From NCBI GenBank assembly GCA_021163155.1, contig JAGGXI010000061.1, forward strand, positions 33,842-97,841: 64,000 nucleotides of DNA, given 5' to 3'. Positions within the stretch are counted from its first letter, which is position 1; each line of letters opens with the position of its first letter. The notes beneath the pieces are model-generated. The model had not been told where the DNA came from. It searched no databases and saw only the letters and a program-made list of their open reading frames with translations. Below, piece after piece: positions 58,188 through 64,000 of this stretch. The position numbers and the translations under genes are program-made. Origin of the DNA: Candidatus Aerophobota bacterium (GTDB lineage: Bacteria > Aerophobota > Aerophobia > Aerophobales > JAGGXI01).

Positions 58188-58511
58188 ATGCAGGCAAAAA
58201 TAGAGAGTATAGAAAGAGAGTCTATAAAAAAGGAAATTCCGGAATTCCGTCCGGGAGATACTATAGCTGTTTATCTTAATATTTATGAAGGGAAAAGGAA
58301 AAGAATCCAAATTTTTGAAGGTGTAGTCTTAAAAAAAAGGGGAGGGGGAATGAGAGAGACTTTTACTGTTAGGAAGGTCTCTTTCGGGATAGGAGTAGAA
58401 AGGATTTTTCCTTTAAATTCTCCTTTGATTAATAAAATCGAAGTAATTAAAAAAGGTAAAGTGAGAAGAGCTAATTTATCCTATCTTAGAAAAAAAAAGG
58501 GTAGGATATGA
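58188..58511 (+). CDS. rplS: 50S ribosomal protein L19
   Basis: 107 aa with [20 protein letters not shown] (about 19-38), [16 protein letters not shown] (about 39-54), [20 protein letters not shown] (about 58-77). AGAGGAG precedes the ATG. It overlaps lepB by four bases (ATGA). Confidence 0.97.
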   Translation: MQAKIESIERESIKKEIPEFRPGDTIAVYLNIYEGKRKRIQIFEGVVLKKRGGGMRETFTVRKVSFGIGVERIFPLNSPLINKIEVIKKGKVRRANLSYLRKKKGRI

Positions 58512-59065
58512 ATGATAAGGCTTTGAGCTGGGTAAAAGAAGCAGTTGAGACTATAGTTATTGCTTTTGTATTGGCTTTTTTAATAAAAACTTTTATTGTG
58601 GGATCTTTTTATATTCCTTCCGGTTCTATGAAACCCACCCTTCAAATAGGGGACCGTATTATGGCATACAAAATATTTTATAGATTAGAAAATGTAAAAA
58701 GAGGCGATATAGTTATATTTAAATATCCACTTAACCCTCGAAAAGATTTTGTTAAGAGAGCAATTGGTCTTCCTGGCGATGAAGTCTTAATAAAAAATAA
58801 AAAGGTTTATGTTAATGGAAAAATATTGGATGAGCCTTATGCTGTCCATAGCGATACCTGGAATAGTGGTTTTCCTCGCGATGAATATGGGCCCATTAAG
58901 GTTCCTCCCAATTCCCTATTTGTAATGGGGGATAATAGAGATTCTAGTGATGATAGTCGTTATTGGGGGTTTGTTCCCAAAGATAATTTAATAGGCAGGG
59001 CATTTCTTATTTATTGGCCCCCCTGGCATATTAGAATTGTGAAAAGTTTTCCTCATAATGAGTAA
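58508..59065 (+). CDS. lepB: Signal peptidase I
   Basis: Removes signal peptides from secreted proteins. One N-terminal membrane helix (about 11-32). Catalytic Ser40 (PSGSMKPTL) and Lys83 ([13 protein letters not shown]), then [18 protein letters not shown] (about 144-161) and a final short segment. 185 aa. Translation is coupled to rplS. Confidence 0.96.
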   Translation: MNDKALSWVKEAVETIVIAFVLAFLIKTFIVGSFYIPSGSMKPTLQIGDRIMAYKIFYRLENVKRGDIVIFKYPLNPRKDFVKRAIGLPGDEVLIKNKKVYVNGKILDEPYAVHSDTWNSGFPRDEYGPIKVPPNSLFVMGDNRDSSDDSRYWGFVPKDNLIGRAFLIYWPPWHIRIVKSFPHNE

Positions 59066-59087
59066 CTCCCTTAGATGTTTTTGTCCT

Positions 59088-59124
59088 GTTAGATGCTCGC
59101 TATCTAACGGGATGTTATCTAACG
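59088..59124. repeat. GTTAGAT/ATCTAAC hairpin between lepB and yraN
   Basis: CCTGTTAGAT-GCTCGCT-ATCTAACGGG then a second GTTATCTAACGAGG. It resembles a worn TTTA-type palindrome (CCCCGTTAGATA..TATCTAATGGGG). The last AACGAGG serves as ribosome site for yraN. Confidence 0.55.
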
Positions 59125-59134
59125 AGGTAAAAAG

Positions 59135-59509
59135 GTGACCTTTATACTACAAAAAAGAGAGTTGGGAAAGAGAGGAGAGAATATAGCAGTTAAATTTCTA
59201 AGAGAAAAGGGATATAAAATTATAGAAAGAAATTATCGTTGTCCGATGGGAGAAGTTGATATAGTAGCAAAGGATAAGAAAGCTCTTGTGTTTGTGGAGG
59301 TTAAAACTCGTATTTCTACAAACTTTGGTCTGCCTGAAGAGGCTATTTCTTATCGTAAAAGGCAACATCTTAGTAAAATAGCTTCCTTTTATCTTCTTTA
59401 TTATAAAATAAAGGAAATAAATTGTCGGTTTGATGTAGTAAGTATTTTAATAAATAAAAATGAAATTAAAGATATTCATCTTATAAAAAATGCCTTTGAA
59501 GCTATTTAA
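59135..59509 (+). CDS. yraN: YraN-family (UPF0102) nuclease-fold protein
   Basis: Small protein of the restriction-endonuclease fold, of uncertain role, often near rplS and rnhB. LGKRGENIAVKFLREKGYKI (about 10-29), YRCPMGEVDIVAKDKKALVF (about 34-53) and VEVKTRIS give the D/ExK metal site. 124 aa. GTG start. It ends 2 bp from the convergent pfkA. Confidence 0.9.
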   Translation: MTFILQKRELGKRGENIAVKFLREKGYKIIERNYRCPMGEVDIVAKDKKALVFVEVKTRISTNFGLPEEAISYRKRQHLSKIASFYLLYYKIKEINCRFDVVSILINKNEIKDIHLIKNAFEAI

Positions 59510-59511
59510 AT

Positions 59512-60480
59512 TTAAGAGGATAAAATCTCTGATAATTTATAAAGATTAAGATTTATCTCTTTTTTTCTTTCCGATGCATTGCATAATGGAGAGATTTTAA
59601 TCTGGTTAGCAACCAATCCTACCATTTTTCCTCGTTCTCCCCTTATTAAAATATCTGTTGCTGCTGAGCCTAATCTAGTAGCTAAAATTCTATCCATAGC
59701 TGTGGGAGACCCGCCTCTTTGCAGATGTCCCAAAATGACCACTCTTATCTCATAACCAATTTTTTTTCTTATCTTTTCCCCTATCTCAAAAGCACCTCCT
59801 GCTTCATCGCCTTCTGCCACTGCTATAATACTGCTGTTTTTACCTCGATTTCGTCCTTTTTCTAACCTTTGGCAGATTTCATCTATATCAGTTTTTACCT
59901 CAGGGATAATGATTTCCTCTACTCCTCCCGCTAATCCTGACCAAAGAGTGATAAAACCTGATTTTCTTCCCATCATTTCAATAATAAATAGTCTTTGATG
60001 AGAAGTTGCTGTATCTCTTATTCTGTCTATACCTTCCAGAGCTGTATTAATAGCAGTATCAAATCCGATGGTAAAGTCGGTGCCTGCAATATCGTTATCA
60101 ATGGTAGCAGGAATACCCACAGTAGGAATATTCCAATTTTTATTTAGTTCATAGGCTCCTCGAAAAGAGCCATCTCCTCCAATAACTATTATTCCTTCTA
60201 TTCCTAATTTTTTTATGGATTCAAAAGCCATCTTTTGACCTTTTTTAGTTTTAAACAGAGGGCTTCTCGCAGTTTTTAGAATAGTTCCTCCACGATGTAT
60301 AATTCCACTTACAGATGTAGCTTCTAAGAGTGAAATATCTCTTTCTATCAATCCAGCAAATCCTCTTCTCACTCCTACTACTTTTAAACCCTGATAAATA
60401 GCTTTTCTTACTACAGCACGGATGCAAGCATTCATCCCGGGGCAATCTCCTCCGCTTGTTAAAATAGCAATCTTTCTCAT
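59512..60480 (-). CDS. pfkA: ATP-dependent 6-phosphofructokinase
   Basis: Commits fructose-6-phosphate to glycolysis. Motifs: ILTSGGDCPGMNACIR (about 6-21), IVIGGDGSFRGA (about 98-109) and GIPATIDNDIAGTDFTIGFD (about 120-139), MMGRKSGFITL, GHLQRGGSPTAMDRILATR. Gly in GGDGS and Ala (not Lys) before TIDND are the residues of ATP-dependent rather than PPi-dependent enzymes. 322 aa. Confidence 0.95.
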   Translation of the reverse strand: MRKIAILTSGGDCPGMNACIRAVVRKAIYQGLKVVGVRRGFAGLIERDISLLEATSVSGIIHRGGTILKTARSPLFKTKKGQKMAFESIKKLGIEGIIVIGGDGSFRGAYELNKNWNIPTVGIPATIDNDIAGTDFTIGFDTAINTALEGIDRIRDTATSHQRLFIIEMMGRKSGFITLWSGLAGGVEEIIIPEVKTDIDEICQRLEKGRNRGKNSSIIAVAEGDEAGGAFEIGEKIRKKIGYEIRVVILGHLQRGGSPTAMDRILATRLGSAATDILIRGERGKMVGLVANQIKISPLCNASERKKEINLNLYKLSEILSS

Positions 60481-60511
60481 TGTTTATTTTTCCTTTTAAA
60501 ATTTTAATTCT

Positions 60512-60539
60512 ATTCTATTATTTACGGTCTCCTTGTCAA
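60512..60539 (-). promoter_or_regulatory. Promoter of pfkA
   Basis: Minus strand TTGACA (60539-60534), 16-base spacer, TAGAAT (60517-60512), followed by AAAAGGAAA and the ATG. Confidence 0.6.
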
Positions 60540-60803
60540 TCATTTTTTGTAGAAAACTCCTCTTATTAGATTTTTAGAATATCTTGGACCCGGCTCCGGC
60601 AATTTGAATAATGATCATTAAGTTTATTGGCCTTCCCTACTCAGGCCAGGCACTCTAATAATTTGCCGAATCTAGGTTGAAATCCGTAATATTTGCATTA
60701 ATAACAATCTATGTAAGAAGAGAAAGATTAATTTCAAAATCACAAGATTCCACATTTAGTATATGGTTACCTTTGCAGCATCTGAGTTTGCGCTACAAAG
60801 GAC
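60540..60803. other. Non-coding stretch between pfkA and the REP array
   Basis: About 260 bases with no convincing gene. No long palindrome or copy of another stretch was noticed, so it is the plainest spacer of the window. Confidence 0.5.
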
Positions 60804-60992
60804 GGTAGCCACAACTTTTAGGTTGCGCTGTTTTACGCAGGTGGTAGCCGCAACCTTTACCCCCCCGCTAAATAGTAGTAACATCTAATGGGGTTTAGGT
60901 TGCGCTGTTTTGCGCAGGTGGTAGCCGCAACCTTTAGGTTGCGCAAAGAAGACCGTTACACAATAACGCAGGTTCTGAGCCTCGCGGCTACC
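60804..60992 (+). repeat. Tandem REP array upstream of lptF
   Basis: Three direct REP units (60804-60827, 60843-60904, 60920-60943) separated by the same GCTGTTTTRCGCAGGT linker, then an inverted unit (60967-60992). The middle unit is interrupted by a TTTA-type palindrome; its neighbours show the uninterrupted state. Confidence 0.88.
60856..60897 (+). mobile_element. TTTA-flanked palindrome inserted in a REP loop, second case
   Basis: AACC-TTTA-core-TTTA-GGTT: TTTA at 60856-60859, 34-bp core (60860-60893) with seven leading C instead of four, TTTA at 60894-60897. The rest of the core is identical to 8281-8308. Without core and one TTTA the unit reads AACCTTTAGGTT like its neighbour. Confidence 0.75.
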
Positions 60993-61022
60993 ATTTTTCG
61001 TGCAAAAATCCCGAGATTCTTC

Positions 61023-61050
61023 TTGTCAATCTCAAAAAATACTGTAAAAT
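61023..61050 (+). promoter_or_regulatory. Promoter of lptF
   Basis: TTGTCA (61023-61028), 16-base spacer, TAAAAT (61045-61050). Start near 61057, next to the ATG at 61058, so the mRNA may be leaderless; no Shine-Dalgarno is visible. Confidence 0.5.
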
Positions 61051-61057
61051 TTAAAGA

Positions 61058-62158
61058 ATGAAAATAATACATCGTTATATTTTAAAGGAGATAATTGGTT
61101 CTTTTATTCTGGGTTTTTTGTTTTTTAATTTTATCTTATTTATTACTGTAATATTTGAATTAACAGAACTTATATTTATTCAGAACGCTCCCTTATTAGA
61201 AGTAGGAAAACTTGTTTTATTTAAAATACCTTCGTTTTTTAATATGTTGATTCCTGTATCTCTCTTATTTGCTACTTTGCTTAGCTTTGGTCGGCTAAGT
61301 AGCGATGGAGAAATAATCGCTTTCCAAAGCTCAGGAATAAGTTTACTTTATATAAGTAAATCTTTACTTATCTTTACTTTTATTTTAACTTTAATTTCTT
61401 TTTATTTCTCTACCTATCTCACCCCTTTATGTAATAGACATTATAGGCAAGTATATCAGAGAATAGTTCTTCAACGACCTACCATCCAAATAAAAGAGAG
61501 AACCATTACAGATGTTGGGGGTAAGAAATTATATGCTTATCATATTAAATCAGGAAGCAATAAGATGAAGAAAGTTATTATCTATGAATTTTTTCCTGGC
61601 AGGAATAAAATTCCCCAAATTAGTTTAGCTCAAGAAGGAGAATTTAATGAAGATAAACTTAAACTTACGAAAGTTTCTTTTTATCGATTTCAGAAAAATT
61701 ATCAGATATCTCAACAGGGTAAATTGGATTCTCAAACTATATACTTAGGGAGATATCTTTCTCAGAAAGGAAAAATGGGAAGAAAAAGTGAAGAGATGGA
61801 CTTAAACGAATTGAGAGAGAAAATAAAGGAAGAGAAATTAAAAAAAATTCCTGATAAAAGGATAATAAAAGAGTTATCCGTCGATTTTCATAGCCGAATT
61901 GTTATTCCTTTAGCTGCTTTTTTTCTTGTTCTAATAGGCATACCTCTAGGAATCAAGGTGGAACGGGGAGGAAAATCTATTAGTTTAGGGATAAGTCTTG
62001 CTATTGTGATTGGTTACTATCTTCTTTTTTTAGCAGGGAAGTTTTTAGGAACAGAGGGAATAATACCGCCTTTGGTGGCAATATGGCTACCGAATATAAT
62101 ACTATGCATATTAAGCATTTTATTGAATTTTAGATTTGGTAAATTGGGGTTAATATGA
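61058..62158 (+). CDS. lptF: LPS export permease LptF
   Basis: Half of the LptB2FG inner-membrane ABC transporter that extracts lipopolysaccharide. Three N-terminal membrane segments (about 12-120, LKEIIGSFILGFLFF, IPSFFNMLIPVSLLFATLLS), a periplasmic beta-jellyroll (about 130-260) and three C-terminal segments (about 270-366, FFLVLIGIPLGIKVERGGKS). 366 aa is normal. LptF and LptG are similar; order and the LptG features of the next gene decide. It overlaps lptG by 4 bp. lptB is not in the window. Confidence 0.9.
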   Translation: MKIIHRYILKEIIGSFILGFLFFNFILFITVIFELTELIFIQNAPLLEVGKLVLFKIPSFFNMLIPVSLLFATLLSFGRLSSDGEIIAFQSSGISLLYISKSLLIFTFILTLISFYFSTYLTPLCNRHYRQVYQRIVLQRPTIQIKERTITDVGGKKLYAYHIKSGSNKMKKVIIYEFFPGRNKIPQISLAQEGEFNEDKLKLTKVSFYRFQKNYQISQQGKLDSQTIYLGRYLSQKGKMGRKSEEMDLNELREKIKEEKLKKIPDKRIIKELSVDFHSRIVIPLAAFFLVLIGIPLGIKVERGGKSISLGISLAIVIGYYLLFLAGKFLGTEGIIPPLVAIWLPNIILCILSILLNFRFGKLGLI

Positions 62159-63213
62159 AAATATTGGACAAATATTTAAGTAAAGAGTACCTTAGGTTAT
62201 ATTTTATATTTATTCTTTTTTTTATTGCTATTTTTTTACTTGTAAACCTTTTTCAGTCTATAGATAATTTAAGTAAAGAAGCAAATATTTTAGAAGTAAT
62301 TAAATATTATCTTTTGCAAATTCCATTTTTATTTAGTTTGCTCAGTCCTTTGGCGGCCATTGTCTCTGTTTTATTTATGATTACTTATTTAGGGAAAACT
62401 TTTCAAATTCAGGCTTTGCAAGTTAATGGTATTTCTACGAAGAGGTCTTTTTTAGCTATTTTAACTATTGGTATAATTATTAGTTTCTTTATTCTTTTAT
62501 TGGATCAAACTTTAACATTTGAAGCAAATAAGGTAGCTCAAAGACTTAAACGGGAAAATTTTGTAGGGAGAGTGCAAAAAGGAGTACAAAGAAATATATT
62601 TATACATATTCCTCCTTCTTATCTGCTTTATATAAGATCATTTGACCTTGAAAAAGCAAAAATGGAAAATATAATGATATATAAAGAGTCCTCCTCTCCC
62701 TCTTTAATCATTGCTAAAGAAGGAAGGTGGAATGGGAAGGGTTGGATTTTTTATGAAGGAAGAGATTATTTAATAAATGATGAGTTGAGAGGAACTTATT
62801 TTAAGGAAAAGATTCTTCCTTTCTCTTGCAAGCCTTCTTATTTTAGTAAAAAATATTTTCCTCCAGATAAGATGAATATAGCTGAGCTAAAAAAGTATAT
62901 TGATGAGTATCATAAAAGTGGTTTTAAAACTTTAAACTTAGAAACAGAGATGAACTTTAAGTTTGCTTATCCCTTTGCTACTTTTATACTTTTATTTTTT
63001 GGTATTCCTGTGGGATTAATTCTAAAGAGAAGTGGAAGAGGGGCGAGTTTTGGCTTGGGCCTGATTTTAAGTTTTGCTTACTATGAGGCTATGGTTCTCT
63101 TTAAAATCTTAGGCAGGGAAGGGGTTATTTTTCCTCTCTTTGCAGCATGGATGCCTAATCTTATCTTTTTTGCTGGAGGAGTATATTTATGGATAAAAGG
63201 ATTCAGGCCTTAA
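62155..63213 (+). CDS. lptG: LPS export permease LptG
   Basis: Partner of LptF. N-terminal DKYLSKEYLRLYFIFILFFI (about 4-23), LSPLAAIVSVLFMITYLGKT (about 62-81), a periplasmic jellyroll (about 125-250), and C-terminal membrane segments with FATFILLFFGIPVGLILKRS (about 274-293). 352 aa. It starts at the ATG overlapping the lptF stop and ends 8 bp from the convergent last gene. Confidence 0.9.
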   Translation: MKILDKYLSKEYLRLYFIFILFFIAIFLLVNLFQSIDNLSKEANILEVIKYYLLQIPFLFSLLSPLAAIVSVLFMITYLGKTFQIQALQVNGISTKRSFLAILTIGIIISFFILLLDQTLTFEANKVAQRLKRENFVGRVQKGVQRNIFIHIPPSYLLYIRSFDLEKAKMENIMIYKESSSPSLIIAKEGRWNGKGWIFYEGRDYLINDELRGTYFKEKILPFSCKPSYFSKKYFPPDKMNIAELKKYIDEYHKSGFKTLNLETEMNFKFAYPFATFILLFFGIPVGLILKRSGRGASFGLGLILSFAYYEAMVLFKILGREGVIFPLFAAWMPNLIFFAGGVYLWIKGFRP

Positions 63214-63221
63214 AATGTGGA

Positions 63222-63866
63222 TTAAGATTTCTTCCAAGAAGTTTCCGAAGAAGATTGAAACTTATCACGAATATAGCGGTGAATATCGTCAAGTATAGGA
63301 GGGCAGATTCTAAAAATCTCTATATCTGTGGGAAGTTTTATATTGCTTTCTTCTTGAGTAAAAAATATACCTATTTCATTCTCTTTTAATGTCTCATCTA
63401 TTTTTTGAGCAATATATTTGTCTCTTCTTTGTAAAGCCTGAATATAAAATTCAGAAATTTTACTTAAAACTTTTTTATTCTGAGGATTTGTAGCTAAACA
63501 TTTTCCCCAATCCATAGTTTCTTCAAGTAAGTTTTTATCTTCTGTTGCTTGCAATTTTTTATTTCCATTAAGAGGATTTTTAATTATCTCATACTCTTTT
63601 TTGTTTAATTTTTTAATAAGCTCCATACCTTTTTCTCCGTCGGCATCAATTAACTCGTGGTATACCTTATCGAATTTTCCAATTTTACTCTGTAAACTGT
63701 TTATTCTTGTTTTTACTTCTTCCCAATACTTCTTAAATTTTTCAAGATATTCCTTGTCAGTTTCTTTCCCAGGATAAATATAGAAAACAAGACATAATTT
63801 TCTTCCTGGTCTTTTAAAATGTTCTACTGAAAGTTTTTCTATTTTTCCTAATCTCTTTTTTTCCAT
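63222..63866 (-). CDS. Unknown Lys/Glu-rich protein
   Basis: I do not recognise a family. The 214-aa product has no signal peptide or membrane segment. It starts MEKKRLGKIEKLSVEHFKRP then RKLCLVFYIYPGKETDKEYL, continues with a charged helical region (about 45-165), and ends IFRICPPILDDIHRYIRDKF. It is convergent with lptG. Its start codon is preceded by AAGGAAGGTAAAAAAT. A composite repeat lies upstream at 63915. Confidence 0.7.
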   Translation of the reverse strand: MEKKRLGKIEKLSVEHFKRPGRKLCLVFYIYPGKETDKEYLEKFKKYWEEVKTRINSLQSKIGKFDKVYHELIDADGEKGMELIKKLNKKEYEIIKNPLNGNKKLQATEDKNLLEETMDWGKCLATNPQNKKVLSKISEFYIQALQRRDKYIAQKIDETLKENEIGIFFTQEESNIKLPTDIEIFRICPPILDDIHRYIRDKFQSSSETSWKKS

Positions 63867-63914
63867 ATTTTTTACCTTCCTTAATAATTTATTACGGGGT
63901 AGTTTCTTGGTTTT

Positions 63915-64000
63915 CCCTCTAATCCTTTAATCTTTCTTTCCCCTTTATCCTGCCTTTACGCAGGCTAAAGCCTGCGGCTACCGGTACCTCTTTCTCTCTA
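63915..64000 (-). repeat. Composite REP/octamer element at the window end
   Basis: Plus strand CCCTCTAATCCTTTAATC, TTATCCTGCCTTTACG, REP inverse at 63959-63982, GGTACCTCTTTC. Minus-strand orientation, 5' of the last gene; presumably it follows the 3' end of the next minus-strand gene outside the window. Confidence 0.8.

Noticed and set aside
59512-60480. PPi-dependent phosphofructokinase
   Set aside because: The GGDGS and PATIDND motifs carry Gly and Ala where PPi enzymes have Asp and Lys.

Overview
The window is AT-rich bacterial DNA from a flagellated, diderm (Gram-negative type) and probably anaerobic organism. P- and L-ring genes (flgI, flgH) and the LPS-export permeases lptF/lptG indicate an outer membrane. 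A four-subunit pyruvate:ferredoxin oxidoreductase, a molybdenum-cofactor operon and many TTG starts fit an uncultured or thermophile-related lineage, but the sequence alone does not name a phylum.

Layout. 1-10.8 kb (mostly +): 3' end of ilvB, then mutM, htrA, argS, mgtE (-), suhB, a PPP-family phosphatase and rarA. 10.8-30.0 kb (all -): a flagellar cluster. In transcription order it holds a two-receiver regulator, cheY, flgM, flgF-flgG-flgA-flgH-flgI, a flgJ-like rod protein, flgN, flgK, flgL, fliW, csrA, fliC, fliD, fliS, an unknown gene and a DUF115/MAF-type glycosyltransferase. Near-perfect sigma-28 promoters precede the receiver gene and fliC, and a sigma-54-type promoter precedes flgF; with flgM, fliW and csrA present, the regulatory circuit can be read from the sequence. 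30.3-33.9 kb (-): moeA-moaA-moaC-mogA behind a Moco riboswitch. 34.0-37.0 kb (-): pgpA, pgsA, ftsK. 37-41 kb (+): a lamin-tail protein and porCDAB. 41-50 kb: a divergent thymidylate-synthase-family gene, gatA, a glmM-like gene with a sugar nucleotidyltransferase, toxin-antitoxin and chromate-resistance remnants, and polA. 50-64 kb (mostly +): M23 peptidase, bactofilin, tRNA-Cys, tRNA-Val, thrS-infC-rpmI-rplT, a PASTA protein, rpe, rpsP-khpA-trmD-rplS-lepB-yraN, pfkA (-), lptF-lptG and an unknown gene (-).

The most unusual content is between the genes. About thirty REP-like units (GTAG foot, then a short palindrome whose arms covary) are scattered through the window, often paired head to head. 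Many sit in a larger composite unit bounded by GCAGGATTA direct repeats and carrying tandem AGGATTAG octamers. These composites lie almost always in sense orientation at the 3' end of a gene, often supplying the stop codon and the last few amino acids. Several other short word-repeat families rich in stop codons occupy the same position. A separate ~31-bp palindrome flanked by TTTA has twice inserted into the TTTA loop of a REP hairpin. A ~270-bp repeat composite occurs twice in inverted orientation 16 kb apart; one copy carries an extra 56-bp REP unit and the other an apparently empty site, which defines the unit.

Among the genes, the filament-cap protein FliD is twice the usual length, with four internal repeats and a discoidin-like domain inserted in its C-terminal region. 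The flagellin leader combines a sigma-28 promoter, an inverted repeat spanning the start site and two GGAGG motifs, directly downstream of fliW-csrA.
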